Positions 1-7,352 of a stretch of DNA of 48,808 nt are shown here, one piece after another. The notes below the pieces were generated by a model, which had not been told where the DNA came from, ran no database searches, and saw only the letters and a list, made by a program, of their open reading frames with translations. A program made the translations under genes and the position numbers. Source of the DNA: Anaerolineales bacterium (GTDB taxonomy: Bacteria > Chloroflexota > Anaerolineae > Anaerolineales > Villigracilaceae); assembly GCA_011389535.1 (NCBI GenBank), contig JAABUE010000003.1, positions 1 to 48,808 on the forward strand. Direction: 5' to 3'. Each line of letters begins with the position of its first letter. The stretch's first letter is position 1.

Positions 1-125
1 TTCTATATGGAAAAAGCTTTCATCTGAACGAAGCGCTTGGGGTGTATGTGCTGCACGCCTGGGTCTGGAAAAATAACCCATCCGGGATGTTCGAAGACTG
101 GAATCCAAAGGTTTCCTGCCCATAA
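1..125 (+). CDS. 3' end of an unrecognised protein (partial)
   Basis: The frame starting at base 3 is open to a TAA at 123-125 and encodes about 40 residues, with an aromatic-rich end that includes HAWVWKNNPSGMFEDWNP. This composition and the matching downstream terminator indicate a real C-terminus rather than chance. It resembles the tail seen on many uncharacterised bacterial proteins ending in a PSG-F-DWNP-type motif, but no function can be assigned. The gene begins outside the window. Confidence 0.7.
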   Translation, partial: LYGKSFHLNEALGVYVLHAWVWKNNPSGMFEDWNPKVSCP

Positions 126-153
126 GACTTGCTTTACCAGCAACCGGAAAAGT

Positions 154-200
154 AAAACTCTCTGAGCTTGTAATCTCTCAGAGAGTTTTCTCATTTTTAC
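154..200 (+). terminator. Intrinsic terminator after the partial gene
   Basis: A perfect 13-bp stem (154-166 with 177-189, arm AAAACTCTCTGAG) encloses a 10-nt loop and is followed by CTCATTTTT. It sits 29 bases after the stop codon of the partial gene, so it fits a Rho-independent terminator for that plus-strand transcript. Confidence 0.8.
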
Positions 201-305
201 ATAACTGGTTCTTTTGCGAAGAAACACACAAGCGTAGGGGAATCGTTTACAAATTTGACAGTAAATTTTAATGTATCTCCAAGGATTCTATTGTATGATC
301 ATATC

Positions 306-520
306 AGATAGTCGCTTTCTTATACCGAAAGGAGGTGCGTATCGAGACGATAATACAATTGAGAGGAAAGACCGGGTGAACTACATCTTGGGAGCGGGCT
401 GCTTTATGGGCCCAAACCAAACGTCCCCCTGACGAAAACAAGGTATCACCACTCTTTCCTCGGCTAGAATGAAAAAAAAGTTAGATCTGGCGGATGGGTA
501 AACCCCGTCCGCCTTTTTAT
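306..520 (+). ncRNA. Candidate structured non-coding RNA or orphan riboswitch
   Basis: No convincing protein-coding frame lies between 126 and 638. A -10-like TATGAT (294-299) precedes a segment that folds on paper into a three-way junction. The closing stem is 363-370 with 454-461 (GAGGAAAG/CTTTCCTC), continued by 375-379 with 446-450. Two inner hairpins follow, 388-392 with 411-415 and 422-425 with 431-434. A Rho-independent terminator ends it at about 489-520. A ten-codon frame (ATG 469) overlaps the terminator. The next plus-strand gene is kilobases away, so a free small RNA is as likely as a riboswitch. I could not match it to 6S, SRP, RNase P or tmRNA. The fold is by eye only. Confidence 0.45.
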
Positions 521-524
521 TTTT
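489..524 (+). terminator. Intrinsic terminator of the candidate RNA
   Basis: GGCGGA (489-494) pairs with TCCGCC (508-513), extended inward by GGG/CCC around a short A-rich loop, and is followed directly by TTTTTATTTTT. This is a textbook plus-strand terminator with no protein gene in front of it, which is the main reason to believe a transcript is made here. Confidence 0.8.
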
Positions 525-624
525 AGGACTTACGCAGTTCGCGAAAAGATACCGGAAATAAGGGGGGCGTGCTGCGCACGCCCCCCTTATTTCCGGGCTT
601 CTCTCATTCAATTGCGTATGTCCT
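525..624. mobile_element. 100-bp MITE-like element with long internal palindrome
   Basis: The ends are imperfect inverted repeats: AGGACTTACGCA at 525-536 and TGCGTATGTCCT at 613-624 (11 of 12 pair). Inside is a 21-bp perfect stem (552-572 with 576-596) on a 3-base loop, GC-rich in the middle and AT-rich at its base. Small size, terminal inverted repeats and no coding capacity fit a non-autonomous miniature transposable element. No clear target-site duplication is visible. On the minus strand its hairpin may also end transcription of the SDR gene at 639-1652. Confidence 0.55.
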
Positions 625-638
625 GATTTTATTATTTT

Positions 639-1652
639 TTAATGCTCCGGGAATGCGCTTTCGTAGGCAGAAATGATCCTGTCCCAATGCCGGTTGGCTT
701 CCTGGTCGATCGCCTGGCGGGCGGGGTCGGCTTCGAACCAGGCCAGCGCCTTACGGACTCCTTCAGCCCAGGGGACGACGCACTCGAAATCAGGCACAAA
801 GCGCTTGATCTTGCTATTATCAAAGACGACGCTGTTGGCTTTGTCACCGATCAGGCTGCCGCGCTTATGTTCGTCAAAAGCGGCAATCAAATCGGACGAG
901 ATATGGGCTATCTTGAGATCCAGCCCGAGAGCGCGGCCAACCTCTTCATAAGCCTGGTCCCAGGTTAACACTTCATCGGAAGTAATGTGAAAGTCCTCGC
1001 CAATTGCAGCATGATTCCCCAACAAACCGAGAAAGCCTCTGGCAAAATCCTCGTTCCAGGTGAAGACCCACAATGAGGTACCATCACCGGGGACGATCAC
1101 TCTCTGTCCGCGTTTTATTCTGGCAACAATGGTATAGGGATGTTCCCAGCTCCCCATTGCAAGCGGGATATTGGCCGGACCGTAGGTCAGCGAGGGGCGG
1201 ACGATGGTGACCGGAAAACCGTTCTGATGATAAGCCTGCATCAGGCGTTCTTCGCAGGCGATCTTGTTCTGCGAGTATTCCCAGAAGGGGTTCACTAGCG
1301 GGGTTTGCTCTGTAATGATGTAATGCTGTGGGGGCTTCTGGTAGGCGCTGGCGGAACTGATAAAAACGAACTGGTCTGTTTTCCCGCTGAACAGGCGGAT
1401 ATCGCGTTCGACATCATCAGGGTGGAACGCGATCCAATCTACGACGGCATCGAAGTGATGGCCATCGAGCAAATCAGCTACTCCATCTTCGTCATGGTAA
1501 ACATCACCTTGCAGCAGGGTCGCGCCCTCAGGAACCGGATATTTCTCCGATAGACCCCGATTGAGAATATAAAGATCCACACCACGTTGGACGGCCAGGT
1601 CCGAACAGGCCGAGCTGATCAGGCCTGTACCCCCGATGAATAAGATTTTCAT
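639..1652 (-). CDS. NAD-dependent epimerase/dehydratase (extended SDR family)
   Basis: The 337-residue protein opens with a Rossmann nucleotide-binding signature, MKILFIGGTGLISSA. It has SSASAYQ about residue 98-104 and the catalytic-type YxxxK in EYSQNKIACEE near residue 125-135, as in extended short-chain dehydrogenases (NAD(P)-dependent epimerases, reductases and CSP41-like proteins). The substrate cannot be read from the sequence. The ATG has AGGAG six bases upstream. It is the last gene of a probable minus-strand operon behind two methyltransferases, separated by 52 bases from the nearer one, so a role in modifying a small molecule is plausible but unproven. Confidence 0.85.
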   Translation of the reverse strand: MKILFIGGTGLISSACSDLAVQRGVDLYILNRGLSEKYPVPEGATLLQGDVYHDEDGVADLLDGHHFDAVVDWIAFHPDDVERDIRLFSGKTDQFVFISSASAYQKPPQHYIITEQTPLVNPFWEYSQNKIACEERLMQAYHQNGFPVTIVRPSLTYGPANIPLAMGSWEHPYTIVARIKRGQRVIVPGDGTSLWVFTWNEDFARGFLGLLGNHAAIGEDFHITSDEVLTWDQAYEEVGRALGLDLKIAHISSDLIAAFDEHKRGSLIGDKANSVVFDNSKIKRFVPDFECVVPWAEGVRKALAWFEADPARQAIDQEANRHWDRIISAYESAFPEH

Positions 1653-1704
1653 ATGGGCTCCTAAAAAGACGACACAAGTTTCCTTGCAAGGAAGATTTGC
1701 CGCG

Positions 1705-2535
1705 TTAAATATGGGATAACAAAACGATCATTTCGCTGAGCTCGGCTGGCTTGCCGGTCAGCGAAGGATAAAAATCGGGCGTCTCGAAGCCGGCCCGGAC
1801 TAACATTTTTGCGAGCCTATCGTTTTCATAGGCCTGCGTACTGGCTGAGTAGCGGGTCACCTCCGCGCTTGTCGCATCCAAAACATAGTAGCGCTCGATG
1901 GCAACGGATTGGTTTTCATCCCAGAATGATTCCATCAGGCAAACATGTGGCTCATCGGCTAAGAGTTCGTTTTCGGCAGAATACCATGTCGCAGGCTGGT
2001 AACCCAACTCATAAACGGCGTCATAAGTGGTGACTTCGAGCAGCAGTTTCCCACCTGGGTTGAGCGCGGCAAATGATTTGCTCAAGATCAAGTTGGCATC
2101 TTCAGGTTTGAAGACGTTGAACTCGCCAAAGATCAGCATGACCAGATCGTATCCGGAGCCGAAGCCGGTGGTGCGGATGTCGCCGAGGGCGTAGGTGCAA
2201 CCATCGGGGGAGCGTTTAACGGCATATTCGATCGAGGCGGGAGAAAAGTCGATTCCGTGGCAGGCATGCCCGAGCCCGGCAAGACGCGCAGTGTATAGGC
2301 CGGGGCCGCAACCCAGGTCAAGGATCCGGGAGGGCTTGGCATCCAGGATAGAGCTATGGATCCAATCCACATGCTTTTTGAGCGTAGCCGTTCGGCGACT
2401 GGCAGCGTCGTGCCTCTGGGAAAGATGCTCCTTGAGCATCCGCCGGCTGAACGCAGGGTCATCCCAGGGAATTTTCTCGCCTTCCGCCCAGGGCTCAGGC
2501 ACCATGTCTCGATGAAAGACTTCCAGCAAATTCAT
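1705..2535 (-). CDS. Class I SAM-dependent methyltransferase
   Basis: About 276 residues. Motif I of Rossmann-fold methyltransferases is clear (RILDLGCGPGLYTARLA), followed by CHGIDFSPASIEYA, the acidic SAM-ribose strand, and LNPGGKLLLE, the post-motif II/III strand. The frame is open further upstream, but the ATG at 2533-2535 gives a 4-base ATGA overlap with the preceding gene and starts MNLLEVFHRD, so I take that start. The family covers many acceptors; this one looks like the Methyltransf_11/25 small-molecule type. Translational coupling to the O-methyltransferase upstream suggests they act on related substrates. Confidence 0.85.
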   Translation of the reverse strand: MNLLEVFHRDMVPEPWAEGEKIPWDDPAFSRRMLKEHLSQRHDAASRRTATLKKHVDWIHSSILDAKPSRILDLGCGPGLYTARLAGLGHACHGIDFSPASIEYAVKRSPDGCTYALGDIRTTGFGSGYDLVMLIFGEFNVFKPEDANLILSKSFAALNPGGKLLLEVTTYDAVYELGYQPATWYSAENELLADEPHVCLMESFWDENQSVAIERYYVLDATSAEVTRYSASTQAYENDRLAKMLVRAGFETPDFYPSLTGKPAELSEMIVLLSHI

Positions 2536-3191
2536 TTCTTGTAGGCCAGGATGAGTCCATCCCGTACGGGCAGGAGCGAGACGATCCAATCGGGGTCGCT
2601 GGTGATGAGTTGTGTAAGCTCGCGTACGCCTTCGGTGGAGCTGGATTTGTCGGACTCATCGAATACCCGGCCACTCCAAAAGATGTTATCGACAATTAAC
2701 AGCCCACCGGATCTCAGTTTCTTCTTGATGCTGGGTAAGGAGGAGGGGTAAGCCTGTTTATCTATATCGTTAAAGATGAGATCAAACGGACCTGGCGTAT
2801 CTTGCAACGTTTCCACTGCTTCAGCAACATGGTACTCAACCAACCCGTCGAATCCCAGCCTGGACAAGTGGCTTGCTGCCATTTTAGAGAGCTTTTCATC
2901 CCAGACGGTGTGATGCACGACCCCGTCACTACTTTGTTCCTCCGCGCAGGTCTCCTTTACTGCCCGGGCAAACCAGGCGGTGGAATATCCGTAGCCGGAA
3001 CCCATTTCAAAGACAGATTTTGCGCGGATCATGCGCGCGATCTGGTAGCAGGTATATCCGGCAGCCGGTCCGATGATGGGAAAGTTGTGTTCTTCGGCGT
3101 ATCGTTCCATCAGCCGCATCTCAGATTCCCGCTCCGGGACAAGCTCTTTCAAGAACTCCTGTATAACCGGGTAACTCAGTTTTTCATTCAT
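2532..3191 (-). CDS. O-methyltransferase, CCoAOMT/catechol type
   Basis: The 219-residue protein matches the O-methyltransferase family 3 layout: VFEMGSGYGYSTAWFARAV (motif I), FDLIFNDIDKQAYPSSL (metal-binding acidic segment) and GGLLIVDNIFWSGRV, the typical IVDN-W-G strand. These cation-dependent enzymes methylate hydroxyls of catechols and phenylpropanoids, although bacterial members often have unknown acceptors. It is the first gene of a three-gene run with a second methyltransferase and an SDR oxidoreductase. The upstream gap of 189 bases carries a perfect TATAAT on the minus strand (3226-3231) but no good -35. Confidence 0.85.
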   Translation of the reverse strand: MNEKLSYPVIQEFLKELVPERESEMRLMERYAEEHNFPIIGPAAGYTCYQIARMIRAKSVFEMGSGYGYSTAWFARAVKETCAEEQSSDGVVHHTVWDEKLSKMAASHLSRLGFDGLVEYHVAEAVETLQDTPGPFDLIFNDIDKQAYPSSLPSIKKKLRSGGLLIVDNIFWSGRVFDESDKSSSTEGVRELTQLITSDPDWIVSLLPVRDGLILAYKK

Positions 3192-3380
3192 TAAGGCTCC
3201 TCACAACCAGTAATCATTAATTGAAATTATAGTCTAACAATAAGAGCTACTTTCTTGCTCCCAATTTCAATCTCGGTCGGGGATAACATCTTTCTTCAAT
3301 GGATGACGGAAATATGTCCACGATAGAAAGTGTGAAACACTTCTCACGAGAGCAAGATGGCATCTATTGGCTGTAAAAAT

Positions 3381-4565
3381 TTATCCCAACAAGGAAGATT
3401 TAATTCTTTGTAATGCTTGTTCCAGCACAGTGCGCGGACAGCCAAAGTTAAGGCGCACGGTCCCTTCCCCGCCAGGGCCGAACTGAGAGCCGTCGACCAG
3501 TGCAACTTTGGCTTTTTCCAGGAAGAAATCAAAGGGAGAACCCGTGATCTTGCCGGATTCAAGCAACAGGCTGCAATCCAGCAAGTTCATGTAAGTAGCA
3601 TCGGGAACCGTCACGCGCATGTCCGGTACGTTTTCTTGCACGAAGTTGACCACAAAATCACTGTTACCAGCCAGATAAACGAGCGCCTCTTCCAACCAGC
3701 CATCGCAGGCCCCGGAAAAGGCGGCCTGGGCGGCAATCTGACCCAGGCTGTTGACATGTAGAGTCATTTGCTGGACTGCTTTCTGGTAGCGTTCACGCAA
3801 CTCCGGGTTGGGAATGATTGCAAAACCACAGAATAAGCCAGCCGTATTGAAGGTTTTGCTGGGCGCAATGAGCGTGATGGTTTTTTCAGCGACTTCCGGT
3901 GAAAGCATTGCGATCGGGATATGTTGCGCGCCGCCAAGCAATAACTCGCTGTGGATTTCATCCGCGCAAATGAGAACCTCGTGACGCAGGCAACTCTCAG
4001 CCAGGCGGGACAACTGCTCCCGTGTAAAGGCATTGCCGGTCGGGTTATGGGGATTGCACAACAGGAACAGACGTGTGCGCGCATTGCCTGACTCCATCGC
4101 TGTTTCAAAAGCATCGAAATCGATCTCATAGCGGGCGATGATCCCGTCCACCAGCTTGACGAGCGGCGCAAACTGGCGCTGGAGTCCAATATTCTCGTGG
4201 ACAGTCAAAAACGGGAAGTAAACCGGCGGCTGCATGAGAACTCCTTCACCAGGAGCGCAAATCGCCCGCGCGGCGGCATTAAACCCGCTGACGATGCCCG
4301 GGGTGGCGGTTATCATGTCGGGGTCGATTTTCCAGTCGTATAACACCTGCATGCGGGCCGCAACGGTCTCAAATAAAGCGCGCGAGGGGATCTCATAGCC
4401 CAGCACCCCACCCTCGAGGGCGGCCCCCAGCGCATCCAAGATGGGCTGGGGGGTCATGAAATCCATGTCCGCGACCCAGAGTGGGAGAACGTCTTCAGGA
4501 TAAAGTGTCCACTTGATGGAGTTCGTAGAACGACGATCAATGACCGTATCGAAGTTATATGACAT
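3381..4565 (-). CDS. MalY/PatB-type PLP-dependent C-S lyase / aminotransferase
   Basis: The 394-residue fold type I PLP enzyme starts SYNFDTVIDRRSTNSIKW, characteristic of the MalY/PatB subgroup. It shows LPLWVADMDF, CNPHNPTGNAFT (Asn/Pro contact to PLP), CADEIHSELL (Asp to pyridine nitrogen) and APSKTFNTAG, where Lys is the Schiff-base lysine. The C-terminal arginine lies in VRLNFGCPR. Known members cleave cystathionine or cysteine S-conjugates, releasing a thiol, ammonia and pyruvate. It follows crtB on the same strand but is separated from it by a strong terminator, so it is probably transcribed independently. Confidence 0.9.
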   Translation of the reverse strand: MSYNFDTVIDRRSTNSIKWTLYPEDVLPLWVADMDFMTPQPILDALGAALEGGVLGYEIPSRALFETVAARMQVLYDWKIDPDMITATPGIVSGFNAAARAICAPGEGVLMQPPVYFPFLTVHENIGLQRQFAPLVKLVDGIIARYEIDFDAFETAMESGNARTRLFLLCNPHNPTGNAFTREQLSRLAESCLRHEVLICADEIHSELLLGGAQHIPIAMLSPEVAEKTITLIAPSKTFNTAGLFCGFAIIPNPELRERYQKAVQQMTLHVNSLGQIAAQAAFSGACDGWLEEALVYLAGNSDFVVNFVQENVPDMRVTVPDATYMNLLDCSLLLESGKITGSPFDFFLEKAKVALVDGSQFGPGGEGTVRLNFGCPRTVLEQALQRIKSSLLG

Positions 4566-4604
4566 GAGGCCCTCCGCAATCGTTCAGGAGTATACAACAG
4601 AAGG

Positions 4605-4650
4605 ATTAATAAAAACGAAAAGCAGCCTGGAATTCCGGGCTGCTTTTCCA
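4605..4650 (-). terminator. Intrinsic terminator of crtB
   Basis: The arms 4618-4630 and 4635-4647 pair over 13 bp (outer AAAAGCAGCC/GGCTGCTTTT, one G-U) on an AATT loop. On the minus strand the stem ends in CTTTT followed by CGTTTTTATT, so it closes the crtB transcript whose stop codon is 20 bases upstream. Confidence 0.85.
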
Positions 4651-4667
4651 AAGAGTAGAAGGGATGG

Positions 4668-5612
4668 CTAAAAAGACTTGACTTTCCACCACAGAGAGGG
4701 GATTCGGCTGATTTTATCCCATGCACCTAAACTGGCACGTTTGCTGAAGACGTCATAAGCATTAGCTTCGATCGCATCCAGGATACCCTGGTAGAAAACG
4801 GCGGCCGCGCCAATCGCGAGCTGCCCTTCACGTTCGAGCATCCTAACGCCCGGCCAGGCCTCATCGTACAGTTTACGGGTACGCTCGATCTGGAATTTCA
4901 TGAACAGCCGCCAGGCGTCTGTCACGTTGCCGGCAGCGATGTCCGTTTCACGGATACCATACAGCGCCAGCTCATCACGGGGGAGATACACGCGTCCATT
5001 GCGGAAATCTTCGCCCACATCGCGCAGGATGTTGGTCATTTGCAGGGCTACACCGAGTTTGATCGCGTACGGAACGGCCTCGTTCGTTTTGAAGCCAACG
5101 ATATACATGCTCATCAGCCCGACAGTGGATGCGACACCATAACAATAGGTGGCCAGCTCTTCGAAGGTCTGGTAACGGGTCTGGGTCATGTCCCGGTTGA
5201 CACCGTCGATCAGCTGCAGGGCGTAGTGGCGCGGGATGTGGTATCGAGCCAGGGTGTCGGTCCATGCGGCGGCGACCGGGTCAGCATCCGAGAAAGAAGC
5301 GGACTGGACCACTTCCCGCCAGTAGTCCAGATGTGAGTCTCTTTCATCAAGAATATCTTCGTCCACGATATCATCCACAATCCGGCAAAAGGCATACAAG
5401 GCACGCACAGCGGAACGTTTTTCTTCGGGTAACAGCTGCGAAGCCAGAAAGAAGGATTTGCTATGCTCCCGGGTGACTTCTCGGGTGTGCGCGTAAGCTT
5501 TGCGGAGAGACGCATCTCCGGCCCAATACGAAAAGAACGGCCGTGTTGAGGGATGGGGAACATTTCCGGCCAGAGCGATCAATTGATTTTCCCAGCGAGC
5601 CTGCACTTCCAT
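4668..5612 (-). CDS. crtB: Phytoene synthase
   Basis: The 314-residue squalene/phytoene synthase condenses two geranylgeranyl diphosphates into phytoene, the first committed carotenoid step. The first aspartate-rich motif is AFCRIVDDIVDEDI near residues 74-87; the second is MTNILRDVGEDF near residue 190. Both hold the Mg-diphosphate. YLPRDEL and the N-terminal SKSFFLAS are also typical. It is divergent from crtI across a short shared control region containing a good minus-strand promoter. Squalene synthase is the main alternative, but the neighbours (phytoene desaturase, lycopene cyclase) favour phytoene. Confidence 0.95.
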   Translation of the reverse strand: MEVQARWENQLIALAGNVPHPSTRPFFSYWAGDASLRKAYAHTREVTREHSKSFFLASQLLPEEKRSAVRALYAFCRIVDDIVDEDILDERDSHLDYWREVVQSASFSDADPVAAAWTDTLARYHIPRHYALQLIDGVNRDMTQTRYQTFEELATYCYGVASTVGLMSMYIVGFKTNEAVPYAIKLGVALQMTNILRDVGEDFRNGRVYLPRDELALYGIRETDIAAGNVTDAWRLFMKFQIERTRKLYDEAWPGVRMLEREGQLAIGAAAVFYQGILDAIEANAYDVFSKRASLGAWDKISRIPSLWWKVKSF

Positions 5613-5640
5613 AAGCTACCTCCAAAAGTTTGATTGGGTA

Positions 5641-5668
5641 AGTATACAGGTTTTGTCTATATTGTCAA
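5641..5668 (-). promoter_or_regulatory. Promoter of crtB
   Basis: On the minus strand, TTGACA (5668-5663) is separated by 16 bases from TATACT (5646-5641), a near-consensus sigma70-type promoter pointing into crtB, whose start is 29 bases downstream of the -10. Its -35 box lies inside the left arm of a 12-bp inverted repeat. Confidence 0.75.
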
Positions 5669-5705
5669 GGTTTTGTTAATATTTTACTTGACAATATATT
5701 TACAA
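5653..5705. promoter_or_regulatory. Candidate CarH-type operator between crtB and crtI
   Basis: A perfect 12-bp inverted repeat (TATATTGTCAAG at 5658-5669 and its complement at 5687-5698) covers both divergent -35 boxes. Within it TTGT occurs at 5653, 5662 and 5673, and ACAA at 5691 and 5702, so each side holds units spaced 11 bases apart. CarH tetramers are known to bind operators made of 11-bp direct repeats. Assigning this operator to the CarH-like protein at 7353-8645 is an inference. Confidence 0.55.
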
Positions 5706-5715
5706 CGTGTATAAT
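5688..5715 (+). promoter_or_regulatory. Promoter of crtI and the photoprotection operon
   Basis: A perfect TTGACA (5688-5693) and perfect TATAAT (5710-5715) with a 16-base spacer point into crtI, 84 bases before its start codon. The -35 lies in the right arm of the inverted repeat, so a bound repressor would block it. Confidence 0.85.
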
Positions 5716-5798
5716 ACAGCTATCTTAATAACCATCACCCCTGCCCCTCTACCCTTTCGGGCACACGTCTTCCAGGGAGAGGGATTTAAAGGAGAAAT

Positions 5799-7334
5799 AT
5801 GCAACACAACCCAACTGCCATTGTGATTGGCGCCGGGATCGGCGGGATCGCTACCGCCGCCAGGCTGGCAAAAAACGGATACAACGTGACCGTGCTCGAA
5901 AAGAATGAATCCCCTGGCGGGCGCTGTAACCAGATCGTACAAGACGGCCATCGGTTCGACATCGGCCCAACCCTGTTTCTGATGCCCGAGGTTTGGGAAG
6001 AGACTTTCGCGTCTTTGGGCGAAAAGATGGGCGACCATCTCGACCTGCGACGCATCGACCCAACCTATATGGTCCGTTTCGACGATGGCCTGCAACTTGA
6101 GCTGACATCTAACATTGGCGATATGCAAGCCCAGCTCGAAGCCGTGGAAAAGACCGCCTTTACAGGTTTCCTTAACTACATCGCCGAAGGCTCGAAACAC
6201 TACAAGGTTTCACTCGATAAATTTGTGGGCCGCAACTTCTTCAGCATCTTCGATTATTTCAGCCTGAAGAACCTGCCGCTGATCTTCAAGTTGAAAGCGC
6301 TGGGCAAGCACTACCGCAACACAGGCCGCTTCTTCAAGGACGAGCGCCTGAAAGCGGCCTTCACCTTCCAGAACATGTACCTGGGACTCAGCCCTTACGA
6401 TGCCCCGGCCACTTATTCCCTGCTGCAATATACAGAACTGGCAGAAGGCGTCTGGTATCCGATGGGCGGGGTGTATGCGGCGATCGAAGCCCTGGTGAAA
6501 ATTGCTGAAAAGCTGGGTGTAAAGTTCATCTACAACGCTCCTGCCAAGAAGTTGAATGTTGAAGGTTCGCAAGTGAAAACGGTTGAACTGGGAAATGGGA
6601 AAACGCTCGAAGCCGATATTTTCGTCGGAAACGCAGACCTGCCTTACATCTACAAGGAACTGCTGCCCGATCCCATCGCGGCCAAAAAACTGGATAAAAA
6701 GCTCTACACCTGCTCCACGATCATGTTTTACTGGGGCGTGGACAAGCAGTACCCACAGATCGGTCACCACAATGTCTTCCTGGCCAGCGATTACAAGGCT
6801 TCCTTCGACCAGATTTTCAAGGAGCACAACCTGCCCGATAAGCCCAGCTTCTATGTCCACGCGCCGGCCCGCACCGATCCCGCCGCCGCGCCCGCAGGCC
6901 AGGATACGCTCTACGTGCTGGTCCCGGTCGGTCACCTGGATGCGGCCAGCGAGCAAGACTGGGACGAACGCGTTAACCGGGCGCGAAAGGCCGTTTTCGA
7001 GCGGCTGTCGAAAGAGATGGGGATCGACGATCTGGAGAGCCATCTCAAGTTCGAGATCGCCTACCAGCCCAAGGTCTGGAAAGAACGTTTTAACCTTGAG
7101 AAGGGCGCCGCCTTTGGGCTCAGCCACAATTTCTGGCAGGTCGGTTATCTACGTCCACAAAACCGTCACAAAAAATACAAGAATCTGTATTTTGCCGGCG
7201 CGTCTACCCATCCCGGTACGGGCCTGCCTATCGTGTTGCTCTCTGCCAGATTAACGACCGAGCGGATTCTGCTGGAAAAGGGTACAATAACTGTACAAAA
7301 CATGGTCAATGCGGTTGCGGCTGCAACCGACTAG
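5799..7334 (+). CDS. crtI: Phytoene desaturase
   Basis: The 511-residue FAD-dependent CrtI-type desaturase has the N-terminal dinucleotide fold VIGAGIGGIATAARLAKNG, then SPGGRCNQ and HRFDIGPTLFLMPEV, which are hallmark CrtI segments. The C-terminal FAD motif is FAGASTHPGTGLPIVLLSAR. Bacterial CrtI introduces double bonds into phytoene, usually giving lycopene; the number of steps cannot be read here. AAGGAG stands seven bases before the ATG. It is the first gene of a 12-kb plus-strand operon, downstream of a consensus promoter and candidate light-controlled operator. Confidence 0.95.
   Translation: MQHNPTAIVIGAGIGGIATAARLAKNGYNVTVLEKNESPGGRCNQIVQDGHRFDIGPTLFLMPEVWEETFASLGEKMGDHLDLRRIDPTYMVRFDDGLQLELTSNIGDMQAQLEAVEKTAFTGFLNYIAEGSKHYKVSLDKFVGRNFFSIFDYFSLKNLPLIFKLKALGKHYRNTGRFFKDERLKAAFTFQNMYLGLSPYDAPATYSLLQYTELAEGVWYPMGGVYAAIEALVKIAEKLGVKFIYNAPAKKLNVEGSQVKTVELGNGKTLEADIFVGNADLPYIYKELLPDPIAAKKLDKKLYTCSTIMFYWGVDKQYPQIGHHNVFLASDYKASFDQIFKEHNLPDKPSFYVHAPARTDPAAAPAGQDTLYVLVPVGHLDAASEQDWDERVNRARKAVFERLSKEMGIDDLESHLKFEIAYQPKVWKERFNLEKGAAFGLSHNFWQVGYLRPQNRHKKYKNLYFAGASTHPGTGLPIVLLSARLTTERILLEKGTITVQNMVNAVAAATD
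7281..7300 (+). promoter_or_regulatory. Possible second CarH-type repeat upstream of carH-like gene
   Basis: TACAA occurs at 7283-7287 and again at 7294-7298, exactly 11 bases apart, within the 3' end of crtI and about 55-70 bases before the CarH-like start codon. The spacing equals that in the crtB-crtI intergenic region, suggesting an autoregulatory site. It lies in coding sequence, so chance is possible. Confidence 0.3.
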
Positions 7335-7352
7335 CCCTTTTCCGGAGGAACA

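Noticed and set aside
361-376. GAGGAAAG followed by CCGGG, reminiscent of RNase P RNA
   Set aside because: The whole candidate transcript is about 215 bases, too short for RNase P RNA, and the other conserved blocks are not seen.
381-847. Short open frames in the left gap
   Set aside because: They run through the candidate RNA, the terminator and the MITE-like palindrome, with no ribosome site; I consider them non-coding.
6210-7127. 305-codon open frame antisense to crtI
   Set aside because: It is a shadow of the GC-rich codons of crtI; it lacks a ribosome site and any recognisable motif, while crtI is certain.
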